Source: Caldilineaceae bacterium (GTDB lineage: Bacteria; Chloroflexota; Anaerolineae; Caldilineales; Caldilineaceae). From it: 64,000 nt of DNA. The position numbers and the translations under genes are program-made. The DNA lies in the NCBI GenBank assembly GCA_026645575.1, contig JAPKMW010000004.1, positions 193,597 to 257,596 on the forward strand. The letters are read 5' to 3'. Position 1 is the first letter of the stretch; each line of letters starts with the position of its first letter. Under the pieces are notes generated by a model, which saw nothing but the letters and a program-made list of their open reading frames with translations, ran no database searches and was not told where the DNA came from. This document shows positions 8,617 to 17,194 of the stretch, piece after piece.

Positions 8617-9534
8617 ATGGCCGAAGAACAAATGCGTACTCACCTGATTTATCCAATTATTGTCAACTGGAATCTGGCCGGCGAGACCATTCCCTGTGTT
8701 GAATCATTGCTCACGGCCGGCATACCGGCGGCGCAGATCATTGTTGTAGACAATGGTTCGCAGGATGACTCCGTGGCGCAACTGACGGCGCGCTTTGGCG
8801 ACGGGATCCGGTTGATCAGCCACCCAACCAATTTGGGCTTTGCCGGCGGCAACAACATCGGCATTGAGGTTGCGTTGCAGACCGGCGCCGAATGGGTGTT
8901 GCTGGTGAACAATGATACGGTGGTGGCGCCGACCTTTATGCAAGAGCTGGATGCGGCCATGACTCAACAGCCGGACTACCGGATTATCGGCCCGTTGATT
9001 CTCTACTGTGACGAGCCGAACCGCATCTGGTCGCTCGGTGATCGGCTGGTGCCGGGAACGCTTATCACGCGACGGCTCTGGCACGATGAGCCGATTCCTG
9101 AGCCATTGGCCGCGTTCATCCCGGTTGATTTTCTCAACGCCTGCTGTATGTTGATCCACCGCACCGTCTTTGAACAGATTGGGCTGCTGGATGCCAGCTA
9201 CTTTATGTATGCCGAGGATGTCGATTTCTGTTGGCGGGCGCGGCGGGCGGGGTTCAAATTGGGCAGTGCAACCCGGGCGCGCATTTGGCATAAAGTTTCA
9301 CGCAGCACGGGGATCTATCACCCCCAAGCACGCTACTGGCGCATTAGCAACCAGATCAAGGTCTATCGCACCCATGCCTGGCGCTGGCAACTGCCCATGA
9401 TGTTTGGCTTTACATTGATCCGCAGCCTCAAATTGGCGGCAGTTGATTTCTCACAAAAACGGACGCTGCTGGCGCAAGAAACCCTGCGCGCCTGGCGTGA
9501 TGGATGGTGGCGTAATGGAATCAGTACCTTGTAA
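8617..9534 (+). CDS. Glycosyltransferase family 2 protein
   Basis: A 305-residue GT-A fold glycosyltransferase resembling rhamnosyltransferases. Seen in order: IIVNWNLAGET at the N-terminus, IIVVDNGSQDDS, NLGFAGGNNIG and VNNDT (the DXD-like metal site), then DFLNACCMLIHR and MYAEDVDFCWRARRAG containing the ED pair of the catalytic base region. The C-terminus has a hydrophobic helix without a clear transmembrane span. The start at 8617 lacks a strong ribosome site, and ATG 8632 is an alternative. It overlaps the following methyltransferase gene by 20 bp, so the two are translated together. It probably adds a sugar to a lipid-linked surface glycan. Confidence 0.9.
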   Translation: MAEEQMRTHLIYPIIVNWNLAGETIPCVESLLTAGIPAAQIIVVDNGSQDDSVAQLTARFGDGIRLISHPTNLGFAGGNNIGIEVALQTGAEWVLLVNNDTVVAPTFMQELDAAMTQQPDYRIIGPLILYCDEPNRIWSLGDRLVPGTLITRRLWHDEPIPEPLAAFIPVDFLNACCMLIHRTVFEQIGLLDASYFMYAEDVDFCWRARRAGFKLGSATRARIWHKVSRSTGIYHPQARYWRISNQIKVYRTHAWRWQLPMMFGFTLIRSLKLAAVDFSQKRTLLAQETLRAWRDGWWRNGISTL

Positions 9535-10462
9535 TCTTTGTGGCTCGGCAGCAACCGACCCCTTTACCGAAGTTGTCGATCTGCTGTTGGAGCGGTTGAA
9601 CGTCAAGACGACGTTGGTGCGCTGCCGGCAATGTGGCTTGGTCTACCAGAACCCGCGCCCGACGCTGGCAGAGATGGGGCAACATTACCCGCCCCAGTAT
9701 GAATCCTACACCGACCAGACCGTGCAGACCAAACGCAACTGGCTGTTGCAAAAGGCGGTGCAGCATGGCACGAACAAGCGCTGTCGCTTTGTCACCAAGC
9801 ACAAACGGGCCGGCAAGTTACTGGACATCGGCTGCGCCATGGGCGGCTTTTTGCTGGGCATGCGCGACCAAGGCGGCTGGACGTTGAGCGGTGTGGAGGT
9901 CAATGGGGCGGTGGCGGCGGCTGCCAGAGAACGGCATGGCCTCGATGTCTTTGCCGGCACCCTGGAAGAGGCCAATTTTCCCACCGCGTCCTTTGATGCC
10001 GTCACGCTGTGGGATGTCTTTGAGCATCTGCACGACCCCCACCATGCCTTAACCGAGATTCATCGGATTCTGCGCCCGGATGGAATTGTGGTGATTCGTA
10101 TTCCGAATCTAGCCAGTTGGGATGCCAAACTCTTTGGCCCAACCTGGGCCGGGCTAGATTCGCCGCGCCACCTCTATCTCTTGACGCCGGAAACGCTGAC
10201 GGCCTATTTAACGAAGGCGGGCTTTACGGTCGTCGAGCATAGTTGCGCCATTGGCAGCTATATGACCTTTGTGCTGAGCATTCGGTTTTGGCTAACGGCG
10301 TGCGGCGTCTCGGCCAAAACTAAGGCGATGCTGATGAAGTTGTTGTATCACCCGGTGGCGCGTCTGCTCAGTGCGCCGCTCTTTTACCTGATTAGTATGA
10401 CCCGGCGTGGACCGTTGCTTGTCACGGTTGCCCGCAAAGGCGGTGTGCCAACTGTTGTGTAA
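9515..10462 (+). CDS. Class I SAM methyltransferase with N-terminal zinc-ribbon-like motif
   Basis: A 315-residue protein from the ATG at 9515; 9500 is a possible alternative. The N-terminus has two CxxC knuckles (CNLCG and CRQCG) followed by LVYQNPRP, a layout common in Methyltransf_23-type enzymes of glycan clusters. The SAM-binding motif I is LLDIGCAMGGFL near residue 105, motif II/III region has FDAVTLWDVFEHLHDP and the post-motif LRPDGIVVIRIPN. It overlaps the end of the GT2 gene, indicating an operon. The likely target is a sugar or lipid intermediate in the same pathway, but the exact acceptor cannot be told. Confidence 0.87.
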   Translation: MESVPCNLCGSAATDPFTEVVDLLLERLNVKTTLVRCRQCGLVYQNPRPTLAEMGQHYPPQYESYTDQTVQTKRNWLLQKAVQHGTNKRCRFVTKHKRAGKLLDIGCAMGGFLLGMRDQGGWTLSGVEVNGAVAAAARERHGLDVFAGTLEEANFPTASFDAVTLWDVFEHLHDPHHALTEIHRILRPDGIVVIRIPNLASWDAKLFGPTWAGLDSPRHLYLLTPETLTAYLTKAGFTVVEHSCAIGSYMTFVLSIRFWLTACGVSAKTKAMLMKLLYHPVARLLSAPLFYLISMTRRGPLLVTVARKGGVPTVV

Positions 10463-10473
10463 GGGTAACGACT

Positions 10474-10546
10474 AACCCCTCCCCTGACAAGGGAGGGAAC
10501 CGTTCCTCCCCTGACCAGGGGGAGGTTAGGAGGGGGGTAGCAGGTA
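10474..10546. repeat. Tandem hairpin repeat rich in CCCCTCCC
   Basis: Two consecutive hairpins: CCCTCCC-CTGACAA-GGGAGGG and CCTCCCCCTGACCAGGGGGAGG-type, embedded in ACCCCTCC...GGAGGGG outer arms. It lies between the two methyltransferase genes, which therefore may not share one uninterrupted message. Confidence 0.7.
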
Positions 10547-10633
10547 CGCGTAAAACTCACTCCCCCGCTGGGCCAATCGGAGAGTTACACAATTTGTGCT
10601 ACACCGCCCCTGCAAAGTTGAAGCGAAACAACC

Positions 10634-11410
10634 ATGATCGAAATTCGTCACCGCACCATCCGCCAGGGGCAATCGACCCAAGCGGCCTATGATCACTTAT
10701 ATCAGGCGCGCGAAATTCTCATGCGCGACTCCTTTTATTTGTGGCTCCTTGAATTGATTGCGCCCCAACCGGGTGAACTGTTGTTAGATGTTGCTTGTGG
10801 CCAGGGTCGTTTGGTGCAACTGGCCGCGCAACAGGGCATCAACGCTACGGGCGTTGATTTTTCCTATGCTGGCATGGTGACCGCCGCCCAACAGACGCCC
10901 AGCGCCAAATGGTTGTTGGCCGATGGCGAAGCGTTGCCCATTGCCGATGGCTCGATTGATTGTCTGCTCAATATCGGTAGCCTGGAACATTACGAACATC
11001 CGCTGCAAGGGGTGCGCGAACTGGCGCGCCTCTTAAAACCAAACGGGCGCGCCTGCATTCTCTTGCCTAATGCCTTTGGGCTCTTCGGCAATATTCAGCA
11101 AGTCTGGCAACGGGGCGAAGTCTTTGATGATGGGCAGCCGTTACAACGGTATGCCACCCGCCGTACCTGGGAAACATTGCTGGCGCGGGGCGGGTTACAG
11201 GTTGAACGGCTGGTGCCCTATAGTGAATTTAATGTACCACGCACACCCCGTGATTGGCTCTGGCTGGCGCGCCGCCCACAGAAAATTGCGCGCGCTTTGC
11301 TAACAAAGAACGTTCCAATCAACTTAGCCAACCATTTCGTTTTTCTATGCCGGCGTGCACCACAGCGGCCAAGCAATGAACCATATCCGATGTGGGCGCT
11401 GTCATGGTAA
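10634..11410 (+). CDS. Class I SAM-dependent methyltransferase
   Basis: A 258-residue Methyltransf_11-like protein. Motif I LLLDVACGQGRLV lies near residue 48, followed by GVDFSYAGMVTAA (adenosine-binding acidic residue), IDCLLNIGSLEHYEHP and the LKPNGRACILLPN post-motif. The tail has basic residues and no membrane segment. The acceptor is unknown. Ubiquinone/menaquinone methylases have a similar fold but the context of glycosyltransferases and a flippase-like protein makes a glycan or lipid substrate more likely. The 3' end overlaps the following membrane protein gene by 19 bp. Confidence 0.85.
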   Translation: MIEIRHRTIRQGQSTQAAYDHLYQAREILMRDSFYLWLLELIAPQPGELLLDVACGQGRLVQLAAQQGINATGVDFSYAGMVTAAQQTPSAKWLLADGEALPIADGSIDCLLNIGSLEHYEHPLQGVRELARLLKPNGRACILLPNAFGLFGNIQQVWQRGEVFDDGQPLQRYATRRTWETLLARGGLQVERLVPYSEFNVPRTPRDWLWLARRPQKIARALLTKNVPINLANHFVFLCRRAPQRPSNEPYPMWALSW

Positions 11411-12339
11411 AGCGCCTGACCAGCCGCTCCCTGCCGCAACTCCTCCTGGCTGGCGGAACTCTGTTTTTTTCCCTGGCTGTGCTGGCCCTCCTCCTCTATC
11501 GCGAGTGGGATCGACTTTTTGAGATTCAATGGCGGCTTGATCCGCGCCTCTTCGCCGGTGTGTTACTGGCTTATCTAACCGGTCTTGCCATTGCCTCTTG
11601 CGTTTGGGCCGATCTGATGCGGCGCTTTGGCAGCACGTTGCCGGCGCTCACGCATATCGAGTATTTTTGTTTGTCACAGTTGGCCAAGCGGTTGCCGGGC
11701 ACGGTTTGGTATATCGCCGGGCGCACCTATTTATATAAGCAAGTTGGCGAGTCGCTGCGCTTGGTCACCTTTGCCAGCAGCGTCGAACTGTTGATTACAG
11801 TCCTATCCGGCGCTTTAGCCACGCTCCTCTTTACCGGCTATACCCTTAGCGAATGGACGCCGCTGCCGTGGTGGGGGTGGCTACTCTTTATCGTTTGCGC
11901 TTTGTTGTTGCTGCATCCACGTTTGTTACAGTACTGGGTGCGCCGTTTTAAGCTTGGTGAGCCGGCGAGGTTGCACTATCGGCATCTACTGTTATGGGTT
12001 TGTCTCTATATCTGCAATTGGCTCCTTGGCGGTTTTGTTTTGTATTTTACTAGTAATTTGGTGACAACGATTCCCCTATCGCAACTGCCTTATCTTATGG
12101 GAAGTTGGATTTTGGTTGGCACGCTTGGCTTTGTTGTCTTCTTCCTGCCAACCAATCTAGGTTTTTTTGAAGTAGGGTTGAGCTTACTACTGGCAACGAT
12201 CGTCCCTTCTACCTTGGCTGTGATTATCGCCATTGTCAATCGGGTTGTTCTATTGATCACCGAGATTGTTGGTATTACGCTTGCCATTTTGTTCATTCGG
12301 CTTGCACAACGGAAACAAGCTATCAATGAATCTTGGTGA
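11392..12339 (+). CDS. Lysylphosphatidylglycerol synthase transmembrane (LPG_synthase_TM/UPF0104) family protein
   Basis: A 315-residue polytopic membrane protein with about seven or eight hydrophobic helices. The conserved block near residues 90-115 (CLSQLAKRLPGTVWYIAGR) matches the family's R-x-[IL]PGG-like motif, and the final helices (GFVVFFLPTNLGFFEVGLSLLL) contain the FP-x-x-x-G-x-x-E signature. The family includes AglD-type and MprF N-terminal flippase-like proteins. It overlaps the methyltransferase gene, so it is the last gene of the glycan block and may move a lipid intermediate across the membrane. Start is GTG 11392; ATG 11404 is an alternative. Catalytic MprF domain is absent. 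Confidence 0.8.
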   Translation: MGAVMVKRLTSRSLPQLLLAGGTLFFSLAVLALLLYREWDRLFEIQWRLDPRLFAGVLLAYLTGLAIASCVWADLMRRFGSTLPALTHIEYFCLSQLAKRLPGTVWYIAGRTYLYKQVGESLRLVTFASSVELLITVLSGALATLLFTGYTLSEWTPLPWWGWLLFIVCALLLLHPRLLQYWVRRFKLGEPARLHYRHLLLWVCLYICNWLLGGFVLYFTSNLVTTIPLSQLPYLMGSWILVGTLGFVVFFLPTNLGFFEVGLSLLLATIVPSTLAVIIAIVNRVVLLITEIVGITLAILFIRLAQRKQAINESW

Positions 12340-12695
12340 ATTTTCATGAATTTTTCGTGCTGCTTCCGTTTATTATTCGATGAGCGCGGCAAGCTGTGCG
12401 CCCTTTGGTCAATGGGTTTGGTTGCTGTCGATGAAGCAAGTTTATCGGCGTTTCTGTTTCAGATCGATGTTGTCACCTTGCTCTACCAGTGGTAATACCC
12501 CGTTCGGGTTAGTCATTTTTGGGTATTTTGGGGGTCGAAGAATACGCCATAAAAGGTATTGAAACGAAAGGGAAAAGGGCATACAATAAGCTCCGACAAT
12601 GTTTTGCCGTACCACGTTGTTGTACTAAAGTTGTCATCATGTCCGATCAAAAATTGACATTCAATGGTAAGCGATTGAATAAAGGAGAGTTTAAA
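12340..12695. other. Intergenic region, 356 bp
   Basis: Nothing coding is convincing here. The right half holds a good sigma-70 promoter for the following exported protein and a leader of about 100 bases ending in an AAAGGAGAG ribosome site. Confidence 0.6.
12559..12587 (+). promoter_or_regulatory. Putative sigma-70 promoter
   Basis: TTGAAA (12559-12564), 17-bp spacer, TACAAT (12582-12587). Transcription would start near 12594, about 100 bases before the start codon of the exported repeat protein. Confidence 0.45.
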
Positions 12696-14066
12696 ATGAA
12701 TAAGGCAGCACTACGTTTGTTGCTGGTCTTTTCGCTCATGGCCGCCTTGATTGGCGCCTCGAGCGGGGCCGCTATGGCCCAAGGTGCGTTCCCGGCTTAC
12801 ACCTCTGGTGTGCAGGTGGCGAACTTGGAAGCGACCGAAGCCAATATCACCTTGAGTGCGTTCAATCAGGACGGCACAAAGAATGGGAATGACCTGACCG
12901 ACAAGATTCCAGCCAATGGGTCCAAGACCTACTTCCCCATTAGCAATGTGTCGGCCGGCTTCAATGGTTCACTGGTCTTCTCCTCGGACAAGAAGATTGC
13001 GGCTATCTCCAACATTCTGGCGATTGCCGACGGCGTGACTGGTAAGGCCGCCGCTTCCTATGTCGGTCGCGACACCGGCGCCACCACCATCCGCCTGCCG
13101 CTGTTGAACAAGGGCAACTCCGGTTTCAACACCTGGTTTAGCGTGCAGAACGCTGGTACGGCCGATGCCAATGTCTCGATTGACTATAGCGACAACGGCA
13201 TTGGCGCCGACGTGACGGCGACCATCAAGCCGGGCGCGGCCAAGGTCTTCTATCAGGCCCAGGAAACCCACACAGCGGCTACCTTCGCCGGTACAGTGAC
13301 CAGCACCAACAATCAACCGTTGGTGGCGGCTGTGATCCAGGAAAGCACGGCTGTTATGTTTGCCTACACCGGCTTCACGGGCGCTGGCTCAACGGCCCCG
13401 GTCTTCCCATTGATCAACGCGAATAATGCGAACTATATCACAGGTTTGCAAATTCAGAATGCCGGCACAGCTGAAACCTCAGTCACAGTTTCTTATTCAC
13501 CATCAGTGGCTGGTACTGCTTGTACGGAAACACAGAGCATTGCCCCGGGCGCATCCAAGACCTTTGCCTTGGCCGCCTTTGCCAACTCCAGCCTGGGTGC
13601 AGCGGAAAATTGCGCCAATGGCGCCCGCTTTGTCGGTTCGGCCAAAGTGACGGCGAACTCGGCCAACCAACCGCTGGTTGGTATCGGCAACCAACTGCTG
13701 CCGGGCCGCAACGGGGAAGCCTATGGTTCGTTCAGCGCTGACGAAGCGACGGCCAAGGTTGTCATGCCCTTAATTATGGATCGCAACGGTGGCTTCTTCA
13801 CCGGCTTCAGCATCCAAAACGTGGGTGATGCGGCCACCAGCGTGAGCTGCACCTTCACCAACTCCAGCGTGACGATTCCGGCCACCACCCTGCAACCAGG
13901 TGCAGCGTTGGCAGATCTGCAATCCAACAAGCTCGGCGACCGCTATGTTGGCGCCGGCACTTGTACGGCCACCGCTGGTGGCAAGATTGTGGCGGTTGTC
14001 AATCAGCTTGGCGCCAGCGCCACCGCTGACCAACTCCTGGTCTACGAAGGCATTGCCACCCAGTAA
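12696..14066 (+). CDS. Exported protein with four imperfect beta-rich repeats
   Basis: 456 residues from the ATG at 12696, which follows a strong AAAGGAGAG. A Sec signal peptide covers residues 1-28 (basic MNKAALR, hydrophobic core, AMA|QG cleavage). The mature part has four repeats of roughly 105-120 residues beginning near residues 36, 143, 246 and 365. Each opens with a line such as TWFSVQNAGTADANV or TGFSIQNVGDAATSV, ending in an alternating hydrophobic strand. This pattern suggests immunoglobulin-like or CARDB-like domains. Low charge, Ala/Thr/Gly/Asn richness, its own promoter, strong ribosome site and strong terminator suggest an abundant surface or sheath protein. No enzymatic motif is seen; I do not recognise a named family. 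Confidence 0.75.
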   Translation: MNKAALRLLLVFSLMAALIGASSGAAMAQGAFPAYTSGVQVANLEATEANITLSAFNQDGTKNGNDLTDKIPANGSKTYFPISNVSAGFNGSLVFSSDKKIAAISNILAIADGVTGKAAASYVGRDTGATTIRLPLLNKGNSGFNTWFSVQNAGTADANVSIDYSDNGIGADVTATIKPGAAKVFYQAQETHTAATFAGTVTSTNNQPLVAAVIQESTAVMFAYTGFTGAGSTAPVFPLINANNANYITGLQIQNAGTAETSVTVSYSPSVAGTACTETQSIAPGASKTFALAAFANSSLGAAENCANGARFVGSAKVTANSANQPLVGIGNQLLPGRNGEAYGSFSADEATAKVVMPLIMDRNGGFFTGFSIQNVGDAATSVSCTFTNSSVTIPATTLQPGAALADLQSNKLGDRYVGAGTCTATAGGKIVAVVNQLGASATADQLLVYEGIATQ

Positions 14067-14093
14067 GGCAAGCACGTTCATAGTGTGACGAGA

Positions 14094-14139
14094 CCCAGGA
14101 CATAACCCACATTATATCACTAAACGGTTATGCCCTGGG
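14094..14139 (+). terminator. Hairpin downstream of the exported protein
   Basis: CCCAGGACATAACC (14094-14107) pairs with GGTTATGCCCTGGG (14126-14139), one mismatch, with an AT-rich 18-base loop. There is no T-run, so it may stabilise the message rather than end it. Confidence 0.5.
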
Positions 14140-14174
14140 CGGTTCATCAATATCAACGTATAAAAAGATGAGAG

Positions 14175-14208
14175 GGTGACATCGGGCAGGCCCGGTGTCA
14201 CCTTTTTT
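14175..14208 (+). terminator. Rho-independent terminator
   Basis: GGTGACATCGGG (14175-14186) pairs with CCCGGTGTCACC (14191-14202), followed at once by TTTTTT. A textbook terminator ending the exported-protein transcript. Confidence 0.88.
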
Positions 14209-14248
14209 ATAACGCTTTGAATCATCAATACCGTTTGGGATAACGATT

Positions 14249-14887
14249 ATGAAGAAACCCATTTTGCAACAATTACCACGTTACGTACTCCTTATTCTCT
14301 GCCTTTGTCTGGTATTGGTCGCTTGTTCGGATGAGGAACCAACACCGGAGCCGACGGTCGCCGCACCTGCGCCGACGGCAACCACGGCGCCTGCCGCCAC
14401 CCCGACGCCTGCCCAACCGGAGTCGCCCCTAAATGCTGATTCGCCCTTACCAACGCCAACCGACGCCATTGAGGCGGCAGCGGCTGCCATTCCTGTTGGT
14501 GAGCCGATCAATCCACAAACGTCAGCAAGCGCTGGCGCGGTGACAGGCAGAATCTTCATCAACAATGAAAAAGGCTTTCGTGCGGTCTCTGGTCTCCTTG
14601 TTGGTTTGGCGGAGGTGATTAAAGGTGATGATGGGGTAGAAAAAGCCGCCGGCTACGATCCCTCTACCGCCCCACGCGGTGAGCTACGGACAGATGGCGC
14701 CTTTGTGATTGACAATGTCCCGCCTGGTCGCTACGGCGTGATCCTAGATGCAGTGACAACATCCATCTTGCTCAAAGAAATGGAAAATCCTGATAATAGT
14801 TTGGTTATCACCGTAGAAGCCGACAAAGTGACGGATTTGGGCAATATGGTTTACCCCTCCATCCCCTTACCCGGGGTTGATAATTAG
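14249..14887 (+). CDS. Putative lipoprotein with carboxypeptidase-regulatory-like domain
   Basis: A 212-residue protein. The N-terminus is a lipoprotein signal: basic start, hydrophobic core and the lipobox LVLVAC with the lipidated Cys at about residue 26. A Pro/Thr/Ala-rich spacer (residues 30-90) follows, then a small beta domain with LRTDGAFVIDNVPPGRYGVIL, the typical strand pattern of carboxypeptidase-like regulatory (CarboxypepD_reg / SpaA-like) domains. It would be anchored on the outer face of the membrane. It is separated from the preceding gene by a terminator and followed by a hairpin, so it is probably transcribed alone. No enzymatic residues are seen. Confidence 0.7.
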   Translation: MKKPILQQLPRYVLLILCLCLVLVACSDEEPTPEPTVAAPAPTATTAPAATPTPAQPESPLNADSPLPTPTDAIEAAAAAIPVGEPINPQTSASAGAVTGRIFINNEKGFRAVSGLLVGLAEVIKGDDGVEKAAGYDPSTAPRGELRTDGAFVIDNVPPGRYGVILDAVTTSILLKEMENPDNSLVITVEADKVTDLGNMVYPSIPLPGVDN

Positions 14888-14958
14888 CGCCCCGGAAGAC
14901 CGGAAAATCTCCACGAACAGTGGACAACCGGTAGCTTACACAAATTAGCGCGTTTGAG

Positions 14959-15006
14959 CAAACCTTCTAGAAAGCCCTCTGGCTCTCAGGAAGGTTTGTC
15001 TGTTTG
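14959..15006 (+). terminator. Terminator-like hairpin
   Basis: CAAACCTTC (14959-14967) pairs with GAAGGTTTG (14990-14998), with further partial pairing inside (GAAAGCC/GGCTCTC), followed by TCTGTTTGT. Probably ends the lipoprotein message. Confidence 0.55.
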
Positions 15007-15057
15007 TAACGACTAAGCTCATAGCCGGTCAGTGACCGGCTATGAGCTTAGTCGTTA
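15007..15057. repeat. Perfect 51-bp palindrome
   Basis: Arms of 25 bp (15007-15031 and 15033-15057) are exact reverse complements around one central G. The inner part GCCGGTCAGTGACCGGC resembles the GTCCGTGAC repeat family. It lies between the lipoprotein and the response-regulator promoter. Confidence 0.95.
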
Positions 15058-15086
15058 TGTCTGTTTTGTGATCCTGCTCAAGTAAT

Positions 15087-15116
15087 TTGCCAATTCGTTA
15101 TTTCCTCTGCTAAAGT
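15087..15116 (+). promoter_or_regulatory. Putative sigma-70 promoter of the response regulator
   Basis: TTGCCA (15087-15092), 18-bp spacer, TAAAGT (15111-15116). Transcription would begin near 15123, leaving a short leader. Confidence 0.4.
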
Positions 15117-15143
15117 ACACTTATCGTCGTTATTATAGCAGGA

Positions 15144-15872
15144 ATGATTGCGGAAACTATGTCCAACCAACCCAAAATTACCATTCTCGTCGTCGATGAC
15201 GAGACGCGCATGGTGCGTTTTGTCAAGATGAATCTTGATCTGGAAGGCTACATCACCCTGGAAGCCAACAATGGGTTACAGGCGTTGGAAAAGGTGCGCG
15301 ATCACAACCCCGATCTAGTGCTGCTGGATGTGGAGATGCCGGGGATGGATGGCTTTGAGACGCTGAAGCGCGTTCGCGAGATCAGCGATGCCGCCGTCAT
15401 CATGCTCACTGTACGCTCCGATGAAGATGATCGCATCAAAGGGCTGGATCTGGGCGCCGATGATTATGTCACCAAACCCTTTAGCCCCCGCGAGTTATCC
15501 AGCCGCATTCGCGCTGTCCTCCGTCGGATTGAACCGGCTAGCCGCCCCGACAAGCAACTGCTCAAGATCGACGACCGCTTGCAGATCGACCTGCAACGCC
15601 GCGATGTCATTGTTGAAGGCGAGCGGCTCAGTCTGCGCCCGACCGAATATCGGTTACTCTACCATCTGGTGCAAAACGCCGGCTGGGTGGTGCCTCATGA
15701 AACACTGCTCACCAAGGTCTGGGGCCACGAATATATTAATGACAACCACCTGTTGCGCCTCTACATCACCTACCTACGCAAAAAGATCGAGGTCGATGCC
15801 GCCGATCCCCGCTACATCTTCACCGAGCGCGGCCTCGGTTATCGCTTTGTCGATTTCAAAGCTGATGAGTAG
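15144..15872 (+). CDS. OmpR/PhoB-family response regulator
   Basis: 242 residues: a CheY-like receiver (residues 10-125) and a winged-helix DNA-binding domain (145-238). The receiver has the acidic pair Asp18-Asp19, the phospho-acceptor Asp62 in [11 protein letters not shown], the switch Thr in IMLTVR and the Lys in VTKPF. The effector has [11 protein letters not shown] and [10 protein letters not shown], typical of the OmpR recognition helix. Start is ATG 15144 or 15159; the nearest ribosome site AGGA fits neither perfectly. No histidine kinase lies next to it, so it is an orphan regulator and its partner and targets are unknown. Hairpins on the left separate it from its neighbour. Confidence 0.92.
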   Translation: MIAETMSNQPKITILVVDDETRMVRFVKMNLDLEGYITLEANNGLQALEKVRDHNPDLVLLDVEMPGMDGFETLKRVREISDAAVIMLTVRSDEDDRIKGLDLGADDYVTKPFSPRELSSRIRAVLRRIEPASRPDKQLLKIDDRLQIDLQRRDVIVEGERLSLRPTEYRLLYHLVQNAGWVVPHETLLTKVWGHEYINDNHLLRLYITYLRKKIEVDAADPRYIFTERGLGYRFVDFKADE

Positions 15873-15899
15873 GCGATAGTCTTCAGAAACTCGCAAACG

Positions 15900-16931
15900 A
15901 TGATAGAGCCAACAATGAGTACAGTGCGTGACGATTTTGATTCACCGTGGAAAGAAATTCTCGACCCGTATTACCCGGAGTGCCTGGCCTTCTTTTTCCC
16001 GGCCATCTATGCCGATATTGACTGGTCCAAAGGCTATGAGTTTCTGGACAAGGAGTTGCAGGAGATGGCGCCCGATGGCGTTGAAGGGCGTCGATATGTG
16101 GACAAACTGGTGCGGGTCTACCGCATGAATGGGGAGCAGAAGTGGGTCTATTCTCATCTCGAAGTGCAAGGTCAGCCGGAGAACAGCTTCACCCGACGCA
16201 TGTACATTTACCGTTATCGCTGTGGGGATCGCTATGGGGTGAATGTTTCCAGTGTCGCCATCCTGTGTGACACCGACCTCAACTGGCGCCCCAACCAGTA
16301 CCAAGAGGAGTTGTGGGGCAGCGAAGTGACCTTCAAGTTTCCGATTGTCAAGCTGGTCGATTATGTAGACCGGTGGGATGAACTGGAAGCGAACGATAAC
16401 CCCTTTGCCACCGTCGTGATGGCCCATTTAAAAACGTTGGAAACCAAAAACGACGAAAAAGCGCGCAAACAGTGGAAGTTCTGGCTGACCCGGCGTCTTT
16501 ATGAACGTGGGTACAGCCGGCAGGACATTATCAACCTCTACCGCTTTATTGATTGGATGATGCAGTTGCCCAAAGACTTGAATCGGGAATACAAGCAAGA
16601 GGTACTGTTGTACGAGGAGGCAAAACGAATGCATTACATTACTAGCATTGAACAACTGGCGCTTGAAGAAGGTTTTGAACAAGGTCTGGAACAAGGTCTG
16701 GAACAAGGTCTGGAACAAGGTCGCAAAGAAGCCTTAGAGATCGCGCAACGGCAGTTGGTGCGCGTGTTACAACATCGTTTTGGGCCAGTCGGGCCGCAAT
16801 TGCTTGAATCGTTGCAACCTTTTTCGCTGAACCAACTCGAAACTCTCACCGATGCCGCCCTAACAGTCTCTTCGTTGGAGGCGTTTACAGCCAACGTAGC
16901 GCAGCTATCGACCCCATTGGCGCATCAATAG
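15900..16931 (+). CDS. Rpn-family (PD-(D/E)XK transposase-like) nuclease with DUF4351-type C-terminus
   Basis: 343 residues; start at 15900 or at ATG 15915. The N-terminal half matches Rpn/YhgA-like recombination-promoting nucleases as found in cyanobacteria and Chloroflexota: DSPWKEIL, FFFPAIYADIDW, a nuclease core with HLEVQGQ (the E-x-Q variant of the ExK site) and RMYIYRYR. A coiled stretch holds four copies of a GLEQ-type unit encoded by a 12-bp tandem repeat, and the tail (LVRVLQHRFGPVGPQL to AALTVSSLEAF) is the DUF4351-like helical end. These genes are usually single mobile or selfish elements and often occur in many copies; the physiological role is uncertain. Confidence 0.8.
   Translation: MIEPTMSTVRDDFDSPWKEILDPYYPECLAFFFPAIYADIDWSKGYEFLDKELQEMAPDGVEGRRYVDKLVRVYRMNGEQKWVYSHLEVQGQPENSFTRRMYIYRYRCGDRYGVNVSSVAILCDTDLNWRPNQYQEELWGSEVTFKFPIVKLVDYVDRWDELEANDNPFATVVMAHLKTLETKNDEKARKQWKFWLTRRLYERGYSRQDIINLYRFIDWMMQLPKDLNREYKQEVLLYEEAKRMHYITSIEQLALEEGFEQGLEQGLEQGLEQGRKEALEIAQRQLVRVLQHRFGPVGPQLLESLQPFSLNQLETLTDAALTVSSLEAFTANVAQLSTPLAHQ
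16677..16724 (+). repeat. 12-bp tandem repeat inside the Rpn-like gene
   Basis: GAACAAGGTCTG is repeated four times with the last copy slightly changed. It encodes EQGL units in a helical linker, so copy-number change stays in frame. Confidence 0.9.
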
Positions 16932-16940
16932 ACCACCGCA

Positions 16941-16982
16941 TAGAGAGTGACAGATCAGCATCCGCTAATCTGTCACTCTCTA
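16941..16982. terminator. Strong hairpin after the Rpn-like gene
   Basis: TAGAGAGTGACAGATCAGC (16941-16959) pairs with GCTAATCTGTCACTCTCTA (16964-16982), one mismatch, 4-base loop. There is no T-run, so it may be a repeat element acting as a message end. Confidence 0.55.
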
Positions 16983-17126
16983 CCTCTGTTCAAACGCATT
17001 CCATTAGCTGAACTATCCGTATAGACCGCCTGCCACACCACCACGGCAGTGGCGTAGAGTTTGCTCTTGCGTTACATCTTTTCATAGTGATGGGCTTTGC
17101 GACAAGAAGCGAGGCAAAATTTAGAC

Positions 17127-17155
17127 TTGACAGTCTAGACCTATTGGTCTATACT
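17127..17155 (+). promoter_or_regulatory. Promoter of the tetR-like gene
   Basis: A near-consensus sigma-70 promoter: TTGACA (17127-17132), exactly 17 bp, TATACT (17150-17155). The start codon lies 40 bases downstream. Confidence 0.75.
17136..17151. promoter_or_regulatory. Palindromic operator, probable TetR binding site
   Basis: TAGACC-TATT-GGTCTA, a perfect inverted repeat, fills the spacer between the -35 and -10 boxes. Binding would block RNA polymerase, so the TetR protein very likely represses its own gene. From memory, the same TAGACC-N4-GGTCTA layout is used by NemR-type TetR regulators. Confidence 0.75.
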
Positions 17156-17194
17156 TGCGTTATCATAATCGAAGATCCGGTTAGGAGCAGAAAA

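Noticed and set aside
12654..12683. TTGACA - 18 - AATAAA as promoter of the exported protein
   Set aside because: The -10 would overlap the ribosome site, leaving no leader. The promoter at 12559-12587 fits better.
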